Shown here piece by piece: positions 8,958 through 18,734 of a stretch of 64,000 nt of DNA (positions within the stretch are counted from its first letter, which is position 1; every line of letters begins with the position of its first letter). Source of the stretch: Eubacterium sp. (GTDB lineage Bacteria > Bacillota > Clostridia > Lachnospirales > Lachnospiraceae); contig JAFRNE010000037.1 of NCBI GenBank assembly GCA_017430325.1, positions 102,963 through 166,962 on the forward strand, read 5' to 3'. The position numbers were made by a program, and so were the translations under genes. Below the pieces are notes generated by a model that had not been told where the DNA came from, did no database searches, and saw only the letters and a program-made list of their open reading frames with translations.

Positions 8958-9326
8958 CTACAGAACTTCCGGTGCAAGTGAGATGATCTTCATGAACTTC
9001 TTATCACGAAGCTCTCTTGCTACTGGTCCAAATATACGTGTTCCTTTTGGGTTAAGATCGTCCTTGATGATAACTGCTGCGTTCTCATCAAACTTGATGT
9101 ATGAACCATCCTTACGACGTGCACCCTTCTTTGTACGTACAACAACGGCCTTTACAACGTCGCCCTTCTTGACAACGCCGCCCGGTGTTGCGTCTTTAAC
9201 AGAAGCAACTATGATGTCACCGATGTTTGCATATCTTCTTGTAGAACCGCCTAAAACTCTGATGCAAAGAAGCTCTTTTGCGCCTGTGTTGTCAGCAACT
9301 CTAAGTCTTGTTTCCTGCTGTACCAT
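8958..9326 (-). CDS. rplN: 50S ribosomal protein L14
   Basis: L14 is at the intersubunit face. The 122-residue product starts [18 protein letters not shown] and has the signature [19 protein letters not shown] and a C-terminus reading [18 protein letters not shown]. All are conserved features. Confidence 0.98.
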   Translation of the reverse strand: MVQQETRLRVADNTGAKELLCIRVLGGSTRRYANIGDIIVASVKDATPGGVVKKGDVVKAVVVRTKKGARRKDGSYIKFDENAAVIIKDDLNPKGTRIFGPVARELRDKKFMKIISLAPEVL

Positions 9327-9338
9327 TTCTTTGCCTCC

Positions 9339-9593
9339 TTATTTAGCCTTTTCAACGATCTCAACAAGTCTCCATCTCTTATCCTTAGAGAGAGGTCTTG
9401 TCTCCATAACCTTTACTCTATCACCAATCTTGCATTCATTATTTTCGTCATGAGCCTTAAGCTTGTATGTTCTCTTTACGATCTTGCCGTAGAGTGGATG
9501 CTTAACATTATCGATGATTGAGACTACGATTGTCTTGTCCATCTTGTCACTTGTAACGATACCTACACGTGTTTTTCTAAGATTTCTTTCCAC
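9339..9593 (-). CDS. rpsQ: 30S ribosomal protein S17
   Basis: S17 is an OB-fold protein that binds 16S rRNA early. The 84-residue product has [19 protein letters not shown] and the signature [17 protein letters not shown]. It follows rpmC by 21 nt. Confidence 0.98.
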   Translation of the reverse strand: MERNLRKTRVGIVTSDKMDKTIVVSIIDNVKHPLYGKIVKRTYKLKAHDENNECKIGDRVKVMETRPLSKDKRWRLVEIVEKAK

Positions 9594-9614
9594 TGTCTTT
9601 TCTCCTTTCGATAA

Positions 9615-9818
9615 TTATGCTCTGGCCTTAGCGGCAATAACTGTCTCTATTCTGGCAATATTCTTCTTTACTTCCTTGATCCTGCTTGTATTCTCAAGCT
9701 GGTTGGTAGCATTCTGGAACTTAAGATTGAAAAGTTCCTTCTTTGCAGCCTCGAGATCTGTTGCGAGCTCTGATGCTGACTTTGCGTTTAATTCTTTAAG
9801 AAAGTCTTTAGTTTTCAC
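9615..9818 (-). CDS. rpmC: 50S ribosomal protein L29
   Basis: L29 is a small helical-hairpin protein near the peptide exit tunnel. The 67-residue product has the family pattern [29 protein letters not shown] followed by [16 protein letters not shown]. Its start overlaps the end of rplP by 11 nt, which suggests translational coupling. Confidence 0.97.
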   Translation of the reverse strand: MKTKDFLKELNAKSASELATDLEAAKKELFNLKFQNATNQLENTSRIKEVKKNIARIETVIAAKARA

Positions 9819-10245
9819 TGCTGCTACCTCCTTCTAAATCTGCTTTAGAAACGATCTTGCACTTAATAGGAAGCTTGTGTGTTGCAAGACGGAGTGCTTC
9901 TCTTGCTGTTGCTTCTGGAACGCCGGCAACCTCGAAAAGAACTCTGCCCGGCTTAACAACTGCTACCCAGTACTCAAGAGAGCCTTTTCCTGAACCCATT
10001 CGGGTTTCAGCTGGCTTAGCTGTTACCGGCTTGTCTGGGAAGATCTTGATCCAAACCTTTCCCTGACGCTTAAGGTAACGGTTAATGGCAACTCTGGCTG
10101 CCTCTATCTGATTAGATTTGATCCATGCTGGTTCTGTTGCAACGATACCGTACTCACCATCAGTGATGCGGTTTCCTCTCATTGCCTTTCCTGCCATAGA
10201 TCCTCTGAACTGCTTACGATGTTTTACTCTCTTAGGCATTAACAT
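9808..10245 (-). CDS. rplP: 50S ribosomal protein L16
   Basis: L16 helps shape the A site of the 50S subunit. The 145-residue product starts [19 protein letters not shown], the canonical L16 N-terminus, and has [20 protein letters not shown]. It is 2 nt downstream of rpsC and overlaps rpmC. Confidence 0.98.
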   Translation of the reverse strand: MLMPKRVKHRKQFRGSMAGKAMRGNRITDGEYGIVATEPAWIKSNQIEAARVAINRYLKRQGKVWIKIFPDKPVTAKPAETRMGSGKGSLEYWVAVVKPGRVLFEVAGVPEATAREALRLATHKLPIKCKIVSKADLEGGSSSEN

Positions 10246-10247
10246 AA

Positions 10248-10913
10248 TTATTTATCGCTCCCTTCCTTGTTTCCCTTAGTAGGAAGTACTTCGCCATGGT
10301 AGATCCATGTCTTAACACCAACTTTACCGTATGTTGTATCTGCTTCAGCGAATCCGTAATCAATATCAGCACGAAGTGTCTGAAGAGGAATTGTTCCCTC
10401 GCTGTAGAACTCTGTTCTGGCCATATCAGCACCGCCGAGACGTCCTGAACAAGCAGCCTTGATACCAAGTGCTCCTGCCTTCATTGTTCTACCCATGCAT
10501 GACTTCATAGCTCTTCTGAATGAAATACGGTTCTCAAGCTGCTGAGCAATGTTCTCAGCTACGAGCTGAGCATCGAGGTCAGGTTTCTTGATCTCCTTGA
10601 TGTCGATGATGAGCTTCTTAGCTGTAAGCTTCTGAACCTCAGCCTTGATCTTTTCGATTCCGGCACCGCCCTTACCGATTACAACACCAGGCTTAGCTGT
10701 ATATACGCTTACTTTAACTCTATCTCTTGTTCTCTCTATATCAATCTTAGATACGTTTGAATCGTAAAGCTTCTTCTTAAGGAACTCTCTTATCTTGTGG
10801 TCCTCTACAAGGTTGTTGGCAAACTCACCGTTCTTTGTATCAGCATACCACTTAGAATCCCAATCTTTAATTATACCGACTCTTAAACCGTGTGGATTAA
10901 CTTTCTGTCCCAT
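10248..10913 (-). CDS. rpsC: 30S ribosomal protein S3
   Basis: S3 lines the mRNA entry channel. The 221-residue product starts [15 protein letters not shown], has the KH domain with [17 protein letters not shown] around residues 76-92, and a C-terminal domain with [20 protein letters not shown]. All are standard. Confidence 0.98.
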   Translation of the reverse strand: MGQKVNPHGLRVGIIKDWDSKWYADTKNGEFANNLVEDHKIREFLKKKLYDSNVSKIDIERTRDRVKVSVYTAKPGVVIGKGGAGIEKIKAEVQKLTAKKLIIDIKEIKKPDLDAQLVAENIAQQLENRISFRRAMKSCMGRTMKAGALGIKAACSGRLGGADMARTEFYSEGTIPLQTLRADIDYGFAEADTTYGKVGVKTWIYHGEVLPTKGNKEGSDK

Positions 10914-10924
10914 CGTCTGCCTCC

Positions 10925-11314
10925 TTACTTCTTCTCATCAAGCACTACAGTAATGTGGCTTGTTCTCTTCTCGATCCTGTAAGCTCTACCCTGTGCTCTT
11001 GGATGGATCCTCTTCATTGTAGGTCCCTTGTTTGCAAAGCACTCTGCTACGTAAAGGTCTTCAGCCTTCATGCCGTTGTTGTTCTCAGCATTTGCTACTG
11101 CAGACTTGAGCAGCTTATATATTACACTGGAAGCGTATCTGTTATTGTAAGCAAGGATACCGAGAGCCGTTGTTACGTCCTTACCTCTGATAGCGTCAAG
11201 TACAAAGCAAGCCTTTGTAACAGACACTCTTGCGTAAGAAACCTTAGCTGACGGTCTTGTATCTTTGTTCTCATTTCTCAGTCTTGTGATCTGAGATCTA
11301 TGTCCTTTAGCCAT
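10925..11314 (-). CDS. rplV: 50S ribosomal protein L22
   Basis: L22 has a beta-hairpin that reaches into the exit tunnel and can carry macrolide-resistance changes. The 129-residue product has [20 protein letters not shown] and ends [20 protein letters not shown], the conserved hairpin and signature. It lies 11 nt upstream of rpsC. Confidence 0.98.
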   Translation of the reverse strand: MAKGHRSQITRLRNENKDTRPSAKVSYARVSVTKACFVLDAIRGKDVTTALGILAYNNRYASSVIYKLLKSAVANAENNNGMKAEDLYVAECFANKGPTMKRIHPRAQGRAYRIEKRTSHITVVLDEKK

Positions 11315-11329
11315 TTAAGATCTTCCTCC

Positions 11330-11602
11330 TTACCTCTTCTTCTCGTCTTTGCCGTGTCCTCTGTATGTTCTGGTTGCTACAAACTCACCGAGCTTGTGTC
11401 CAACCATATCTTCTGTAACATATACAGGAACGTGCTTTCTACCATCATATACTGCTATTGTATGACCAACAAATGAAGGGAAGATTGTTGAACGACGTGA
11501 CCATGTCTTTACGACCTCATGATCGTTCTTGGCATTAAGAGCATCAATCTTCTTTAATAAGCTTTCATCTGCGAATGGTCCTTTTTTAAGTGAACGTGCC
11601 AT
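11330..11602 (-). CDS. rpsS: 30S ribosomal protein S19
   Basis: S19 is a 30S head protein that pairs with S13. The 90-residue product starts [19 protein letters not shown] and has the signature [27 protein letters not shown] region. Neighbours rplB and rplV are conserved. Confidence 0.98.
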   Translation of the reverse strand: MARSLKKGPFADESLLKKIDALNAKNDHEVVKTWSRRSTIFPSFVGHTIAVYDGRKHVPVYVTEDMVGHKLGEFVATRTYRGHGKDEKKR

Positions 11603-11618
11603 GAACTTTCCTCCTTAA

Positions 11619-12461
11619 TTACTTAACGTTTTTACCGCTTCTTGTTCTTACGATGTACTTGTTAGAGAGCTTATTCTTCTTCCTTGTCTTAAGACCAAGT
11701 GCTGGCTTACCCCAAGGAGTAGAAGGACCCGGACGTCCGATAGGTGCTCTACCTTCACCACCACCGTGCGGATGGTCATTAGGGTTCATTACGGAACCTC
11801 TGACTGTAGGTCTGATGCCCATGTGACGCTTACGTCCAGCCTTACCGATATTAACAAGGCCATGCTCTATATTTCCAACAGTACCGATCGTAGCACGCGC
11901 TTCGATAGGAACCATTCTCATTTCGCCTGAAGGAAGACGGAGTGTAGCATACTTTCCTTCCTTAGCCATAAGCTGTGCTGTGTTACCAGCTGAACGAACA
12001 AGCTGTCCGCCCTTACCAGGAACGAGCTCAACGTTATGTACTTCTGTACCAACCGGGATAGCTGAAAGTGGAAGAGCGTTTCCGATCTTTACATCAGCCT
12101 CTGGTCCGTTCATAAGCTTGTCGCCAACCTTAAGACCGTTTGGTGCAAGGATGTATGTCTTAGTACCATCTGCATAAGCTATAAGTGCGATGTTTGCTGT
12201 TCTGTTTGGATCGTACTCGATAGTCTTAACTACTGCAGGGATGTTGTCCTTATTTCTCTTGAAATCGATAACTCTGTATTTCTGTCTGTTTCCGCCACCG
12301 TGATGACGAACAGTGATCTTGCCCTGATTGTTACGTCCTGCTGTCTTCTTCTTTGAAACAAGAAGTGACTTCTCAGGAGTTGATGTTGTGATTACATCGA
12401 AATCAAGACCTGTCATATTTCTTCTTGAAGGTGTATATGGGGTATATGTCTTAATTCCCAT
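11619..12461 (-). CDS. rplB: 50S ribosomal protein L2
   Basis: L2 supports subunit association and peptidyl transfer. The 280-residue product has [40 protein letters not shown] and [17 protein letters not shown], which includes the conserved histidine region. A 133-nt gap precedes it, with a TGGTCG/CGACCA hairpin in the leader. Confidence 0.98.
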   Translation of the reverse strand: MGIKTYTPYTPSRRNMTGLDFDVITTSTPEKSLLVSKKKTAGRNNQGKITVRHHGGGNRQKYRVIDFKRNKDNIPAVVKTIEYDPNRTANIALIAYADGTKTYILAPNGLKVGDKLMNGPEADVKIGNALPLSAIPVGTEVHNVELVPGKGGQLVRSAGNTAQLMAKEGKYATLRLPSGEMRMVPIEARATIGTVGNIEHGLVNIGKAGRKRHMGIRPTVRGSVMNPNDHPHGGGEGRAPIGRPGPSTPWGKPALGLKTRKKNKLSNKYIVRTRSGKNVK

Positions 12462-12594
12462 TTCTGGTTTCTCCTTTCGAATATAAATTCGTTTCTCTGG
12501 TCGTTCTTATCGACCAATAATCATTCTGCTTTTCTTTCCGGCTTGCTGCCGTTTCATTTTATATAGTCTGTTTTATGCCGAAGCTTCGTTCGAT
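12462..12594 (-). other. 133-nt rplW-rplB intercistronic gap with hairpin
   Basis: rplW and rplB are separated by an unusually long gap for this operon. It holds a TGGTCG/CGACCA hairpin with an 8-nt loop (near 12506-12527). No coding potential or U-tract was seen. A role in translation or processing is inference. Confidence 0.4.
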
Positions 12595-12894
12595 TTACAG
12601 ACCCTCGAAAAGCTCGATATCAGCACTCTCAGCTGTAAGCTGAACATATGCCTTCTTATACTTAGCTGTTCTACCGAATGTAGCGCCACGTCTCTTAACC
12701 TTACCATCAAAGTTTGCTGTGTTAACCTTAGCAACCTTTGCGCCGTCGAACATCTTCTCAACAGCTTCCTTGATCTGGCTCTTTGTAGCATCCGGATGAA
12801 CGATGAATGTATATTTCTTCTCAGCCATTGCGTTCATACTCTTCTCTGTAACGACTGGCTTCTTGATGATATCGTAATACTTTAAGTTTGCCAT
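12595..12894 (-). CDS. rplW: 50S ribosomal protein L23
   Basis: L23 is at the exit tunnel and docks trigger factor and SRP. The 99-residue product starts [20 protein letters not shown] and contains [20 protein letters not shown], the family signature. Its ATG overlaps the rplD stop by one base (TAATG), which indicates coupling. Confidence 0.98.
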   Translation of the reverse strand: MANLKYYDIIKKPVVTEKSMNAMAEKKYTFIVHPDATKSQIKEAVEKMFDGAKVAKVNTANFDGKVKRRGATFGRTAKYKKAYVQLTAESADIELFEGL

Positions 12895-13514
12895 TATGCG
12901 TACACCTCCTCGATTGCGAGTGCAGCATCCTTAGTCATAACAAGTGAGTCATGCTTAAGAATGTCGTATACGTTTATTGTGCTGCTCATGATTGTCTCAA
13001 CACCAGGAATGTTCCTTGATGAAAGGATAGCGTTGTCGTTCTTATCCTTTGTAACAACGAGAGCCTTATCTGCATTGAGGTTCTTAAGGATCTCAGCGAA
13101 CTTTGCTGTCTTTACTTCCTCAAGCGCAAGCTCGTCAACTACGATAAGCTTTGAATCCTGAACCTTTGATGTAAGTGCAGAGAAAAGAGCGATCTGCTTC
13201 TCTCTCTTGTTCATCTTTACTGAGTAATCTCTTGGCTTTGGAGCAAATACAACGCCGCCGCCTGTCCACTGTGGTGATCTTGTTGATCCCTGTCTAGCGT
13301 GGCCTGTACCCTTCTGTCTCCAAGGCTTTCTTCCGCCGCCTGAAACCTCTGAACGTGTCTTAGCGCTCTGTGTTCCCTGACGCTGATTTGCAAGGTATGT
13401 TACTACAGCCTTGTGTACTATATTTTCATTTATTTCAACACCGTAGATGTTGTCGTTAAGATCGATCTTATCAACTTCCTTACCTTCGATGTTATAAACA
13501 GCTACTGTTGCCAT
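12894..13514 (-). CDS. rplD: 50S ribosomal protein L4
   Basis: L4 has an extended loop into the exit tunnel; in E. coli it also represses the S10 operon. The 206-residue product has [20 protein letters not shown] followed by [18 protein letters not shown], the conserved tunnel loop. The structured leader before rpsJ is a place to look for a similar control, but no E. coli-like target was recognised. Confidence 0.98.
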   Translation of the reverse strand: MATVAVYNIEGKEVDKIDLNDNIYGVEINENIVHKAVVTYLANQRQGTQSAKTRSEVSGGGRKPWRQKGTGHARQGSTRSPQWTGGGVVFAPKPRDYSVKMNKREKQIALFSALTSKVQDSKLIVVDELALEEVKTAKFAEILKNLNADKALVVTKDKNDNAILSSRNIPGVETIMSSTINVYDILKHDSLVMTKDAALAIEEVYA

Positions 13515-13542
13515 CTAATGTTCCTCCTTCCATAAAGTCCTA

Positions 13543-14226
13543 TTAGTTACCCTTTACGGTTTCTTTTATTACAACCAATGACTTCTTAGGTCCCGGAACA
13601 GATCCCTTGATCAGGAGTACGCCGTTCTCAGCGTCAACCTTAACAACCTCAAGATTCTGAACTGTAACCTGCTCACAGCCCATATGTCCAGGCATCTTCT
13701 TGCCCTTCATAACGCGGCCAGGAGTTGTTGCTGAACCATTAGAACCTGCATGACGGTGATATTTTGAACCATGTCCTGAAGGACCAGACTTAAGTCCGTG
13801 TCTCTTAAGACCGCCGGCATATCCTTTACCCTTTGAAGTAGCTGTTACGTCTACCTTATCTCCCTCAGCGAAGATATCAGCGTTAATTACGCTCTCTCCT
13901 ACGGTGTAATCTGCTACATTCTCGAATCTGAACTCTCTTAAAAACTGCTTTGGTGTTGTGCCTGCCTTCTTAACATGACCAACCTCAGCTGATGTAGCAC
14001 CGTGTGGGTTTCTGATAACCTTTCTTCCTGAACCGTCCTTAGTTACGACCTTTTCTTTCTTCTCGCCGAAACCAACCTGAACAGCGTCATAGCCATCGTT
14101 TTCTACTGTCTTGATCTGTGTTACAGTACATGGACCAGCCTTAAGAACTGTAACAGGAATGAGAACACCGTTCTCGCCGAAGATTTGAGTCATTCCGACT
14201 TTCTCTGCTAAAATAGCTTTCTTCAT
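13543..14226 (-). CDS. rplC: 50S ribosomal protein L3
   Basis: L3 is an early 50S assembly protein near the peptidyl-transferase centre. The 227-residue product starts [20 protein letters not shown], has [20 protein letters not shown] and [25 protein letters not shown] lies before this ATG; an in-frame extension to 14271 is not supported. A 225-nt structured gap separates it from rpsJ. Confidence 0.97.
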   Translation of the reverse strand: MKKAILAEKVGMTQIFGENGVLIPVTVLKAGPCTVTQIKTVENDGYDAVQVGFGEKKEKVVTKDGSGRKVIRNPHGATSAEVGHVKKAGTTPKQFLREFRFENVADYTVGESVINADIFAEGDKVDVTATSKGKGYAGGLKRHGLKSGPSGHGSKYHRHAGSNGSATTPGRVMKGKKMPGHMGCEQVTVQNLEVVKVDAENGVLLIKGSVPGPKKSLVVIKETVKGN

Positions 14227-14451
14227 CTTGTTTTTCCTCCTAAACAATTTACAGCGGATTGCACTTGGCAATCATACTAAATCTGCATCATTCCTTTTTA
14301 AGGAACTGCACATTTTCTTCCATCCGGTTCGTGAGTTTGACCGGTGGTTTATCCTTAAACATCTTCTTATCAGGAAATACTGATCTTTAAGTCCGTTCAG
14401 TGGGTGAACAGGACATTTTCCTTATTATAGGAAGATGAAAGAATTCACATC
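14227..14451 (-). other. 225-nt rpsJ-rplC gap with three hairpins
   Basis: The rpsJ-rplC gap is much longer than usual. On the coding strand it holds, in order, an imperfect hairpin GTCC-GTTCA/TGAAC-GGAC (near 14391-14416), a CCGGT/ACCGG hairpin (near 14322-14345) and TTCCTT/AAGGAA (near 14292-14306). None has a clear U-tract. Regulation of downstream ribosomal genes by structure is possible but not shown. Confidence 0.45.
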
Positions 14452-14763
14452 TTATTTCATTCTCATGTCGATGTATACACCAGCTGAGATATCCATCTTA
14501 CGAAGAACATCTATTGTCTTGTTGTTTGGTGCAATGATGTCGATGAGTCTCTTGTGAGTTCTCTGCTCGAACTGCTCTCTAGAGTCCTTATACTTATGAA
14601 CTGCACGAAGGATTGTAACCTTCTCAACCTTTGTTGGCATTGGAACAGGTCCTGATACCTTAGCTCCTGTACCCTTAACTGCCTCGATGATTTCCTTTGC
14701 TGCCTGATCGATCAGCTTGTGATCGTACGCCTTAAGCGTGATTCTCATTACTTGATTTGCCAT
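14452..14763 (-). CDS. rpsJ: 30S ribosomal protein S10
   Basis: S10 is a 30S head protein that also joins NusB in antitermination complexes. The 103-residue product starts [20 protein letters not shown] and has [20 protein letters not shown] and the signature [22 protein letters not shown] lies 10 nt upstream. The frame remains open to 14811, but that part is leader sequence. It is the first gene of the superoperon. Confidence 0.97.
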   Translation of the reverse strand: MANQVMRITLKAYDHKLIDQAAKEIIEAVKGTGAKVSGPVPMPTKVEKVTILRAVHKYKDSREQFEQRTHKRLIDIIAPNNKTIDVLRKMDISAGVYIDMRMK

Positions 14764-14984
14764 AAAAAAAGCAACCTCCTTATTTGTTTTGAACAAGTGG
14801 TTACTGTACAACTAACCCGTGTGTGTCCTATTTTGAATAGATGTCAAACACGTCATTTCTGATCTCTTTATCAGATGATTTTCGTACAGTGACTTGTCGC
14901 CAGTTTCTTGAACTTGACATTCGCTCCGCGAAGTTACCTGCTCATTCGCAGCAATCTTCGTTTCTTTGCTATCATGTCACAGCG
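14764..14984 (-). promoter_or_regulatory. Structured 5' leader of the S10 operon
   Basis: About 220 nt separate the predicted start site from rpsJ. Inverted repeats include TTCGC-gga-GCGAA, TCTGAT/ATCAGA, CGTGT/ACACG and GGTTA/TAACC just before the ribosome binding site. No reading frame of note is present. This is consistent with an autoregulatory ribosomal-protein leader, but the structure does not obviously match the E. coli S10 leader. Confidence 0.45.
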
Positions 14985-14990
14985 AAAATC

Positions 14991-15019
14991 ATTATATATC
15001 AAGGATTTTTATAATGCAA
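14991..15019 (-). promoter_or_regulatory. Main promoter of the S10-spc superoperon
   Basis: On the minus strand TTGCAT (15014-15019) and a perfect TATAAT (14991-14996) are 17 bp apart, with an AT-rich stretch upstream that could act as an UP element. It is placed about 230 nt before rpsJ. Confidence 0.75.
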
Positions 15020-15056
15020 GTACTTTTTTCAAATATTTTTTTCAATATTTTTCAGC

Positions 15057-15356
15057 TTAATATTCATCATCCTCAAAGCCGCTGTTAAGCACCTCGTTAT
15101 ATCTTGCGTTGGCCTCCAGGCTCTCTTTCTTGGTATGCCATGCATCTATATCCGTAAGGATGGCAAGCATCTCGTCCACTATAAGCTCTGCACTTTCCGG
15201 CCTTACATTATATAAGTAGGCCTGCATCCTTCTCATGACCTTCGGGCTTCCCAGCTGCTTTGCTATCTCGAACCCCAGCTCCTCAGGAAATCCAAGCTGC
15301 TTTATTGAAGCCACCAGGGCATCGCGGCTTTCCAGCCATTCATTTCTATCTACCAT
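15057..15356 (-). CDS. Small acidic protein of unknown function
   Basis: The 99-residue product starts MVDRNEWLESRDALVASIKQ and is predicted to be mostly alpha-helical, acidic at its C-terminus (GFEDDEY) and without a signal peptide or membrane segment. No catalytic motif is visible and I do not recognise the family. It is 10 nt downstream of the MBL-fold gene, so it is the last gene of the NUDIX-MBL operon. Translation from a GTGGTG-type site is plausible. Confidence 0.8.
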   Translation of the reverse strand: MVDRNEWLESRDALVASIKQLGFPEELGFEIAKQLGSPKVMRRMQAYLYNVRPESAELIVDEMLAILTDIDAWHTKKESLEANARYNEVLNSGFEDDEY

Positions 15357-15366
15357 ATTAACACCA

Positions 15367-16167
15367 CTACTTATTTTTGATCTCTATCCTGTCGAGTATC
15401 CCCTGCACACCAACGTTACGATGCGTCAGATACATTCTGTTTACATCTTCGATAAATACACTGTCCGCGCCGGTCTTATCCTCTATTCTTTCCAGAGAAT
15501 AGCCCCTGTCGATATATTTGATGATCTGTGACACCAGCTTATACATATCAGCATCCGTCATAGTCTTTGTCGGAGCACTCTGCAGCTCAGCCGTTTTTGC
15601 ATGTCCGTAATAAACCGTTCTCGGTCCGCGCTGGAGCAGCTTTGCCCAGGTTCTTCCTGTTTCAGTGCCCTTATGCAGCTCAAGCTCATAAAGCGGATTC
15701 AGGTCGCCCACAAAAAGCTCACCGTCATCCAGCCACAGAGAAATACTGTCTTCGCTGTGTCCCGGCGTATGTATCAGTTCACCCGCAAGTCCAACGCCCT
15801 CAAGAAAGCTTCGGCTCTCCTTCTCAGTCAGAAAAACGACCTTATCATCGACGATCGGCCTAAACGCCTCTTCCTTATTTCTAATAAAGAAGTTATCCGC
15901 CGAATGGATATAATCCTTCTGGACATCCAGCAAAGCTATCACCGGTCCATGCTCCGCGATCTCCTGAGCTATCCCCATATGATCCGGATGAAAATGTGAT
16001 ATCAATATGTAGGAAATATCCTGCAGCTTCTTTCCTGCCTCGCCCAATGCCCCGCAGAACTCATTAAAGGTCCCTGCCCATCCGGTATCGAAGAGCAGGG
16101 TCCCACGACTTCCTTCTATTATATATGTATTTGTGTTTGAATATTTCAGTAAGGTTACTTTATTCAT
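15367..16167 (-). CDS. MBL-fold metallo-hydrolase
   Basis: This 266-residue protein has the metallo-beta-lactamase fold: HFHPDH at about residues 58-63 for binuclear metal binding, HTPGHSEDS near 133-141, GDLN near 153 and YYGH near 187. No signal peptide is seen, so it is cytosolic. Such proteins hydrolyse diverse esters or thioesters, and the substrate cannot be told here. Its ATG overlaps the NUDIX stop by 4 nt (ATGA), so the two are coupled. Confidence 0.9.
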   Translation of the reverse strand: MNKVTLLKYSNTNTYIIEGSRGTLLFDTGWAGTFNEFCGALGEAGKKLQDISYILISHFHPDHMGIAQEIAEHGPVIALLDVQKDYIHSADNFFIRNKEEAFRPIVDDKVVFLTEKESRSFLEGVGLAGELIHTPGHSEDSISLWLDDGELFVGDLNPLYELELHKGTETGRTWAKLLQRGPRTVYYGHAKTAELQSAPTKTMTDADMYKLVSQIIKYIDRGYSLERIEDKTGADSVFIEDVNRMYLTHRNVGVQGILDRIEIKNK

Positions 16168-16649
16168 ATTATCACCGATTCGAGAAGCTCACCCTTCTCA
16201 TTATAAATAAGCTTGAGTGAGAAATAATCCTCCCTCTCTTCCAGAAGCCTGAAAAATATCTTATCGCCCTCCCAGACCGGAAGATCATAAACCGCACTCT
16301 TATCTATCCATACAAGTTCGCCCTCGCTGCATTCGATCAACTCGCCGCTGAAGGCATCCGCCGTATAAAGGTGCATGTATTCAACCACTCTGTCCTCCGG
16401 CGTCGACTCATCACCATATATAAATGTAACTATTCCCCTCGGCTTATATGAAATAAGCGTCAGTCCGGTCTCCTCCATAACCTCTCGCTTAAGGCAGTCG
16501 TCCGGACTCTCACCATATTCAAAATGCCCTCCGACACCGATGTATTTATCCTTATTAATATCATGTTCCTTCTTAACTCTGTGAAGCATGAGATATTTAT
16601 TGTCCTTTTCTATGTAACACAAAGTTGTAAGTTCAGGTAATCTGCTCAC
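16164..16649 (-). CDS. NUDIX hydrolase, 8-oxo-dGTP diphosphatase-like
   Basis: The 161-residue product contains a complete NUDIX box at about residues 41-63 (GGHFEYGESPDDCLKREVME followed by ETGL), which binds Mg2+ and cleaves nucleoside diphosphate linkages. The overall sequence resembles MutT/YtkD-like 8-oxo-dGTP diphosphatases (MLHRVKKEHDINKDKYIGVG), but the substrate is inferred. The start is a GTG at 16647-16649, with AAGGA 7 nt upstream. It leads an operon with the MBL-fold gene and a small unknown gene. Confidence 0.88.
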   Translation of the reverse strand: MSRLPELTTLCYIEKDNKYLMLHRVKKEHDINKDKYIGVGGHFEYGESPDDCLKREVMEETGLTLISYKPRGIVTFIYGDESTPEDRVVEYMHLYTADAFSGELIECSEGELVWIDKSAVYDLPVWEGDKIFFRLLEEREDYFSLKLIYNEKGELLESVII

Positions 16650-16727
16650 GATCTTTTCCTTCTATATATAATATTATCAGCTCCACTATACCGCAGTTCG
16701 TACCCGGATCCATCCGGCTCTGATCCT

Positions 16728-16818
16728 CCGGCATTTCTCGTCCGATCATCAGATTAGTCATCCGGCTTCTCTCGTCCTATAATCAGATTAGTCTTCCGGC
16801 ATCTCTCGTCCGAAGAAG
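16728..16818. repeat. 34-bp tandem repeat, three imperfect copies
   Basis: A unit starting CCGGC(A)TTCTCTCGTCC occurs at 16728, 16762 and 16796, a regular 34-bp period. The first two copies share the tail ATCAGATTAGTC. The third copy is the coding end of the neighbouring small gene (GREMPED-stop), so the gene's 3' end appears to have been duplicated twice into non-coding DNA. Confidence 0.75.
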
Positions 16819-16982
16819 CCCGTGATGTTATCCATAAATGCAGGATCAAGCAGGATCGAACTGAGTACATTGCCTGTGTCCTGCTTCTTGCCGCGAAGTA
16901 TCGCAACTGCTGCCTTCTTGCTGTCCGCATCGGCTTTTCTATATAGCTCAACCAGACGCTTCTCTGTTGATGTAACCTTCAT
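16788..16982 (-). pseudogene. Lys/Ala/Pro-rich small protein gene, probably lacking its start
   Basis: The 64-codon reading from the ATG at 16982 (MKVTSTEKRLVELYRKADAD) has no ribosome binding site. The same frame is open for 40 more codons upstream, to a stop at 17103-17105, and encodes a basic Ala/Lys/Pro-rich stretch (AKKPASGAKKPSTAKKPAAA) like histone-H1-type tails. That stretch contains no ATG, GTG or TTG. An ATG at 17119 opens another frame. The simplest reading is a gene with a lost start or a frameshift; function is unknown. Confidence 0.45.
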
Positions 16983-17225
16983 GCTTGAAGTTGCTGCTGC
17001 AGGCTTCTTTGCTGTCGATGGCTTTTTCGCTCCTGAAGCCGGCTTCTTTGCCGATGTTCCCGAAGAGCTTCCGGCCGCTGCATCCGACCAGCACCATAAA
17101 CCTCATTCGGAATACACATTAACTATATCAAAAATCGTCCGTTTTTTGAAGAAGGAATTATGTCGCCTTAAGGTTTTCTTAAATACATAAAATACAGTCA
17201 CATTTTCCTGCAAAATGTCGTATTA

Positions 17226-17231
17226 TATAAT
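17226..17231 (+). promoter_or_regulatory. Candidate -10 element of the wall hydrolase gene
   Basis: TATAAT stands 39 nt before the preferred ATG of the NlpC/P60 gene. No good -35 hexamer lies at the right distance, so the promoter is only partly supported. Confidence 0.35.
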
Positions 17232-17270
17232 ATAGAAGTATACGAAAATTAATAAAGGGAGCTGATGCGA

Positions 17271-18713
17271 ATGTATTTGAAAAGATTTGTAAAAAGATCC
17301 GTCATCGTTACAATGCTGGCACTGTCAGCCGCATCCTTTGCTTTTCCTGCAGTATCGGAATCGCATTTGGTTTATGCTGCTGAAGCAGGCACAAACGATA
17401 AAACAGATATTGTAAAACAGTCCGACGGAGGCTGGTATTATACCGTCAACGGCAAAGTTGACAAAAGCTACACCGGCCTGGCCAAAAACCAGAACGGCTG
17501 GTGGTATATAAAGAACGGTAAGGTTGATTTCACAAAGAAGGACGTCCTCAAGGGCACCGTCAACGGCCAGACAGCATGGTGGTTCGTCAGCGGCGGCAAG
17601 GTTCAGTTCGTTGATTCTATCGAACAGAACGTGAATGGCTGGTGGGTCATACAGAAGGGCAAGGTTAATTTCAACTTCAATGGCTTTGCAAAGAATCAGT
17701 ACGGTTGGTGGTATTGCAGAGGTGGCAAGGTTGACTTCAGCAAGAATGATGTCATGAAGGGAACCGTAAACGGACAAAGCGGTTGGTGGTTCGTAAAAGG
17801 CGGCAAGGTTCAGTTCGTTAACTCTGTCGAGAAGAACAGCAACGGCTGGTGGGTCATCCAGAACGGCAAAGTTAACTTTAATTACACCGGCCTTGCAAAA
17901 AAACAGTACGGCTGGTGGTATTGCAAAGGCGGCAAGGTTGACTTCAATAAAAATACTGTACTTAAAGGTACCGTAAACAAACAGAACAGCTGGTACAATG
18001 TCCAGGGAGGCAAGGTTACTCTCGATAAAAAGACCAGCTTTGGTTCAAACGAAAACGGAACATGGCACTGCGAAAACGGTAAGGTTACCTTCAAGAGTAA
18101 CGGATATTATGTAAACAATAATAAAACTTATATATTTAAAGGAAGTAAGCTTGCCAAGGTTACAAACGAGCTCACCCCTCTCACTGAGCTGCCGGGCTAT
18201 TACGTAAGTCCAATGTATGCAGGCAACTTCAACAGCAGTTCAGAGCGTATTGAAGCGATGATCAAACGTGCCTACGACTATCTGAATATCGGCACCCAGT
18301 ATATCATCTGCACCTCAAAGAGACCCGGCGAATCAGTTGACTGCAGTGGACTTGTAATGCAGTGTCTCTACGCAGCAGGCTTTGATCCATATCCTGCGAC
18401 ACCTGCTCACCATGCACTTCCTGAAAACGAATATGATTCAAGGACTCTCTGGAGTTCCGTAAAGATGAAGCATGTCAAGGTCACAAAGGATGGAGCAAAA
18501 TACGCCACAGAGAAAAACATAGATATGTCCAAGCTTAAGCGCGGCGATCTTATATTCTACAAGAGCGAAGATGCAGACAGAATAAACCACGTTGCTATTT
18601 ATCTCGGTAATGGCAAGGTTATTGAGGCTGTAAGGCCATTTGTTCTGGACTATCTCGGACTCTTCCATGAGGTTCACCCGGTCATCTACGGAGTAGCAAG
18701 ACCGTTTGAATAA
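17271..18713 (+). CDS. Secreted cell-wall-binding NlpC/P60 hydrolase
   Basis: This protein of about 480 residues has a Sec signal peptide (residues 1-38, ending VYAAEA), then about ten aromatic repeats of the GWWYIKNGKVDF type up to about residue 290, like the wall-binding repeats of Lachnospiraceae exoproteins. An NlpC/P60 domain follows, with the catalytic cysteine in SVDCSGLVMQ and the histidine in NHVAIYLGNG. It is therefore likely a surface peptidoglycan endopeptidase. AAGGGAG lies 9 nt before the ATG at 17271 and only 3 nt before another in-frame ATG at 17265, so 17271 is preferred. Confidence 0.92.
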   Translation: MYLKRFVKRSVIVTMLALSAASFAFPAVSESHLVYAAEAGTNDKTDIVKQSDGGWYYTVNGKVDKSYTGLAKNQNGWWYIKNGKVDFTKKDVLKGTVNGQTAWWFVSGGKVQFVDSIEQNVNGWWVIQKGKVNFNFNGFAKNQYGWWYCRGGKVDFSKNDVMKGTVNGQSGWWFVKGGKVQFVNSVEKNSNGWWVIQNGKVNFNYTGLAKKQYGWWYCKGGKVDFNKNTVLKGTVNKQNSWYNVQGGKVTLDKKTSFGSNENGTWHCENGKVTFKSNGYYVNNNKTYIFKGSKLAKVTNELTPLTELPGYYVSPMYAGNFNSSSERIEAMIKRAYDYLNIGTQYIICTSKRPGESVDCSGLVMQCLYAAGFDPYPATPAHHALPENEYDSRTLWSSVKMKHVKVTKDGAKYATEKNIDMSKLKRGDLIFYKSEDADRINHVAIYLGNGKVIEAVRPFVLDYLGLFHEVHPVIYGVARPFE

Positions 18714-18734
18714 AGCAATAATCTTAAACGCAAA

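Noticed and set aside
16754..16951. 65-codon minus-strand frame overlapping the small basic gene
   Set aside because: It runs in another frame across the tandem repeat and lacks both a ribosome binding site and conserved features.
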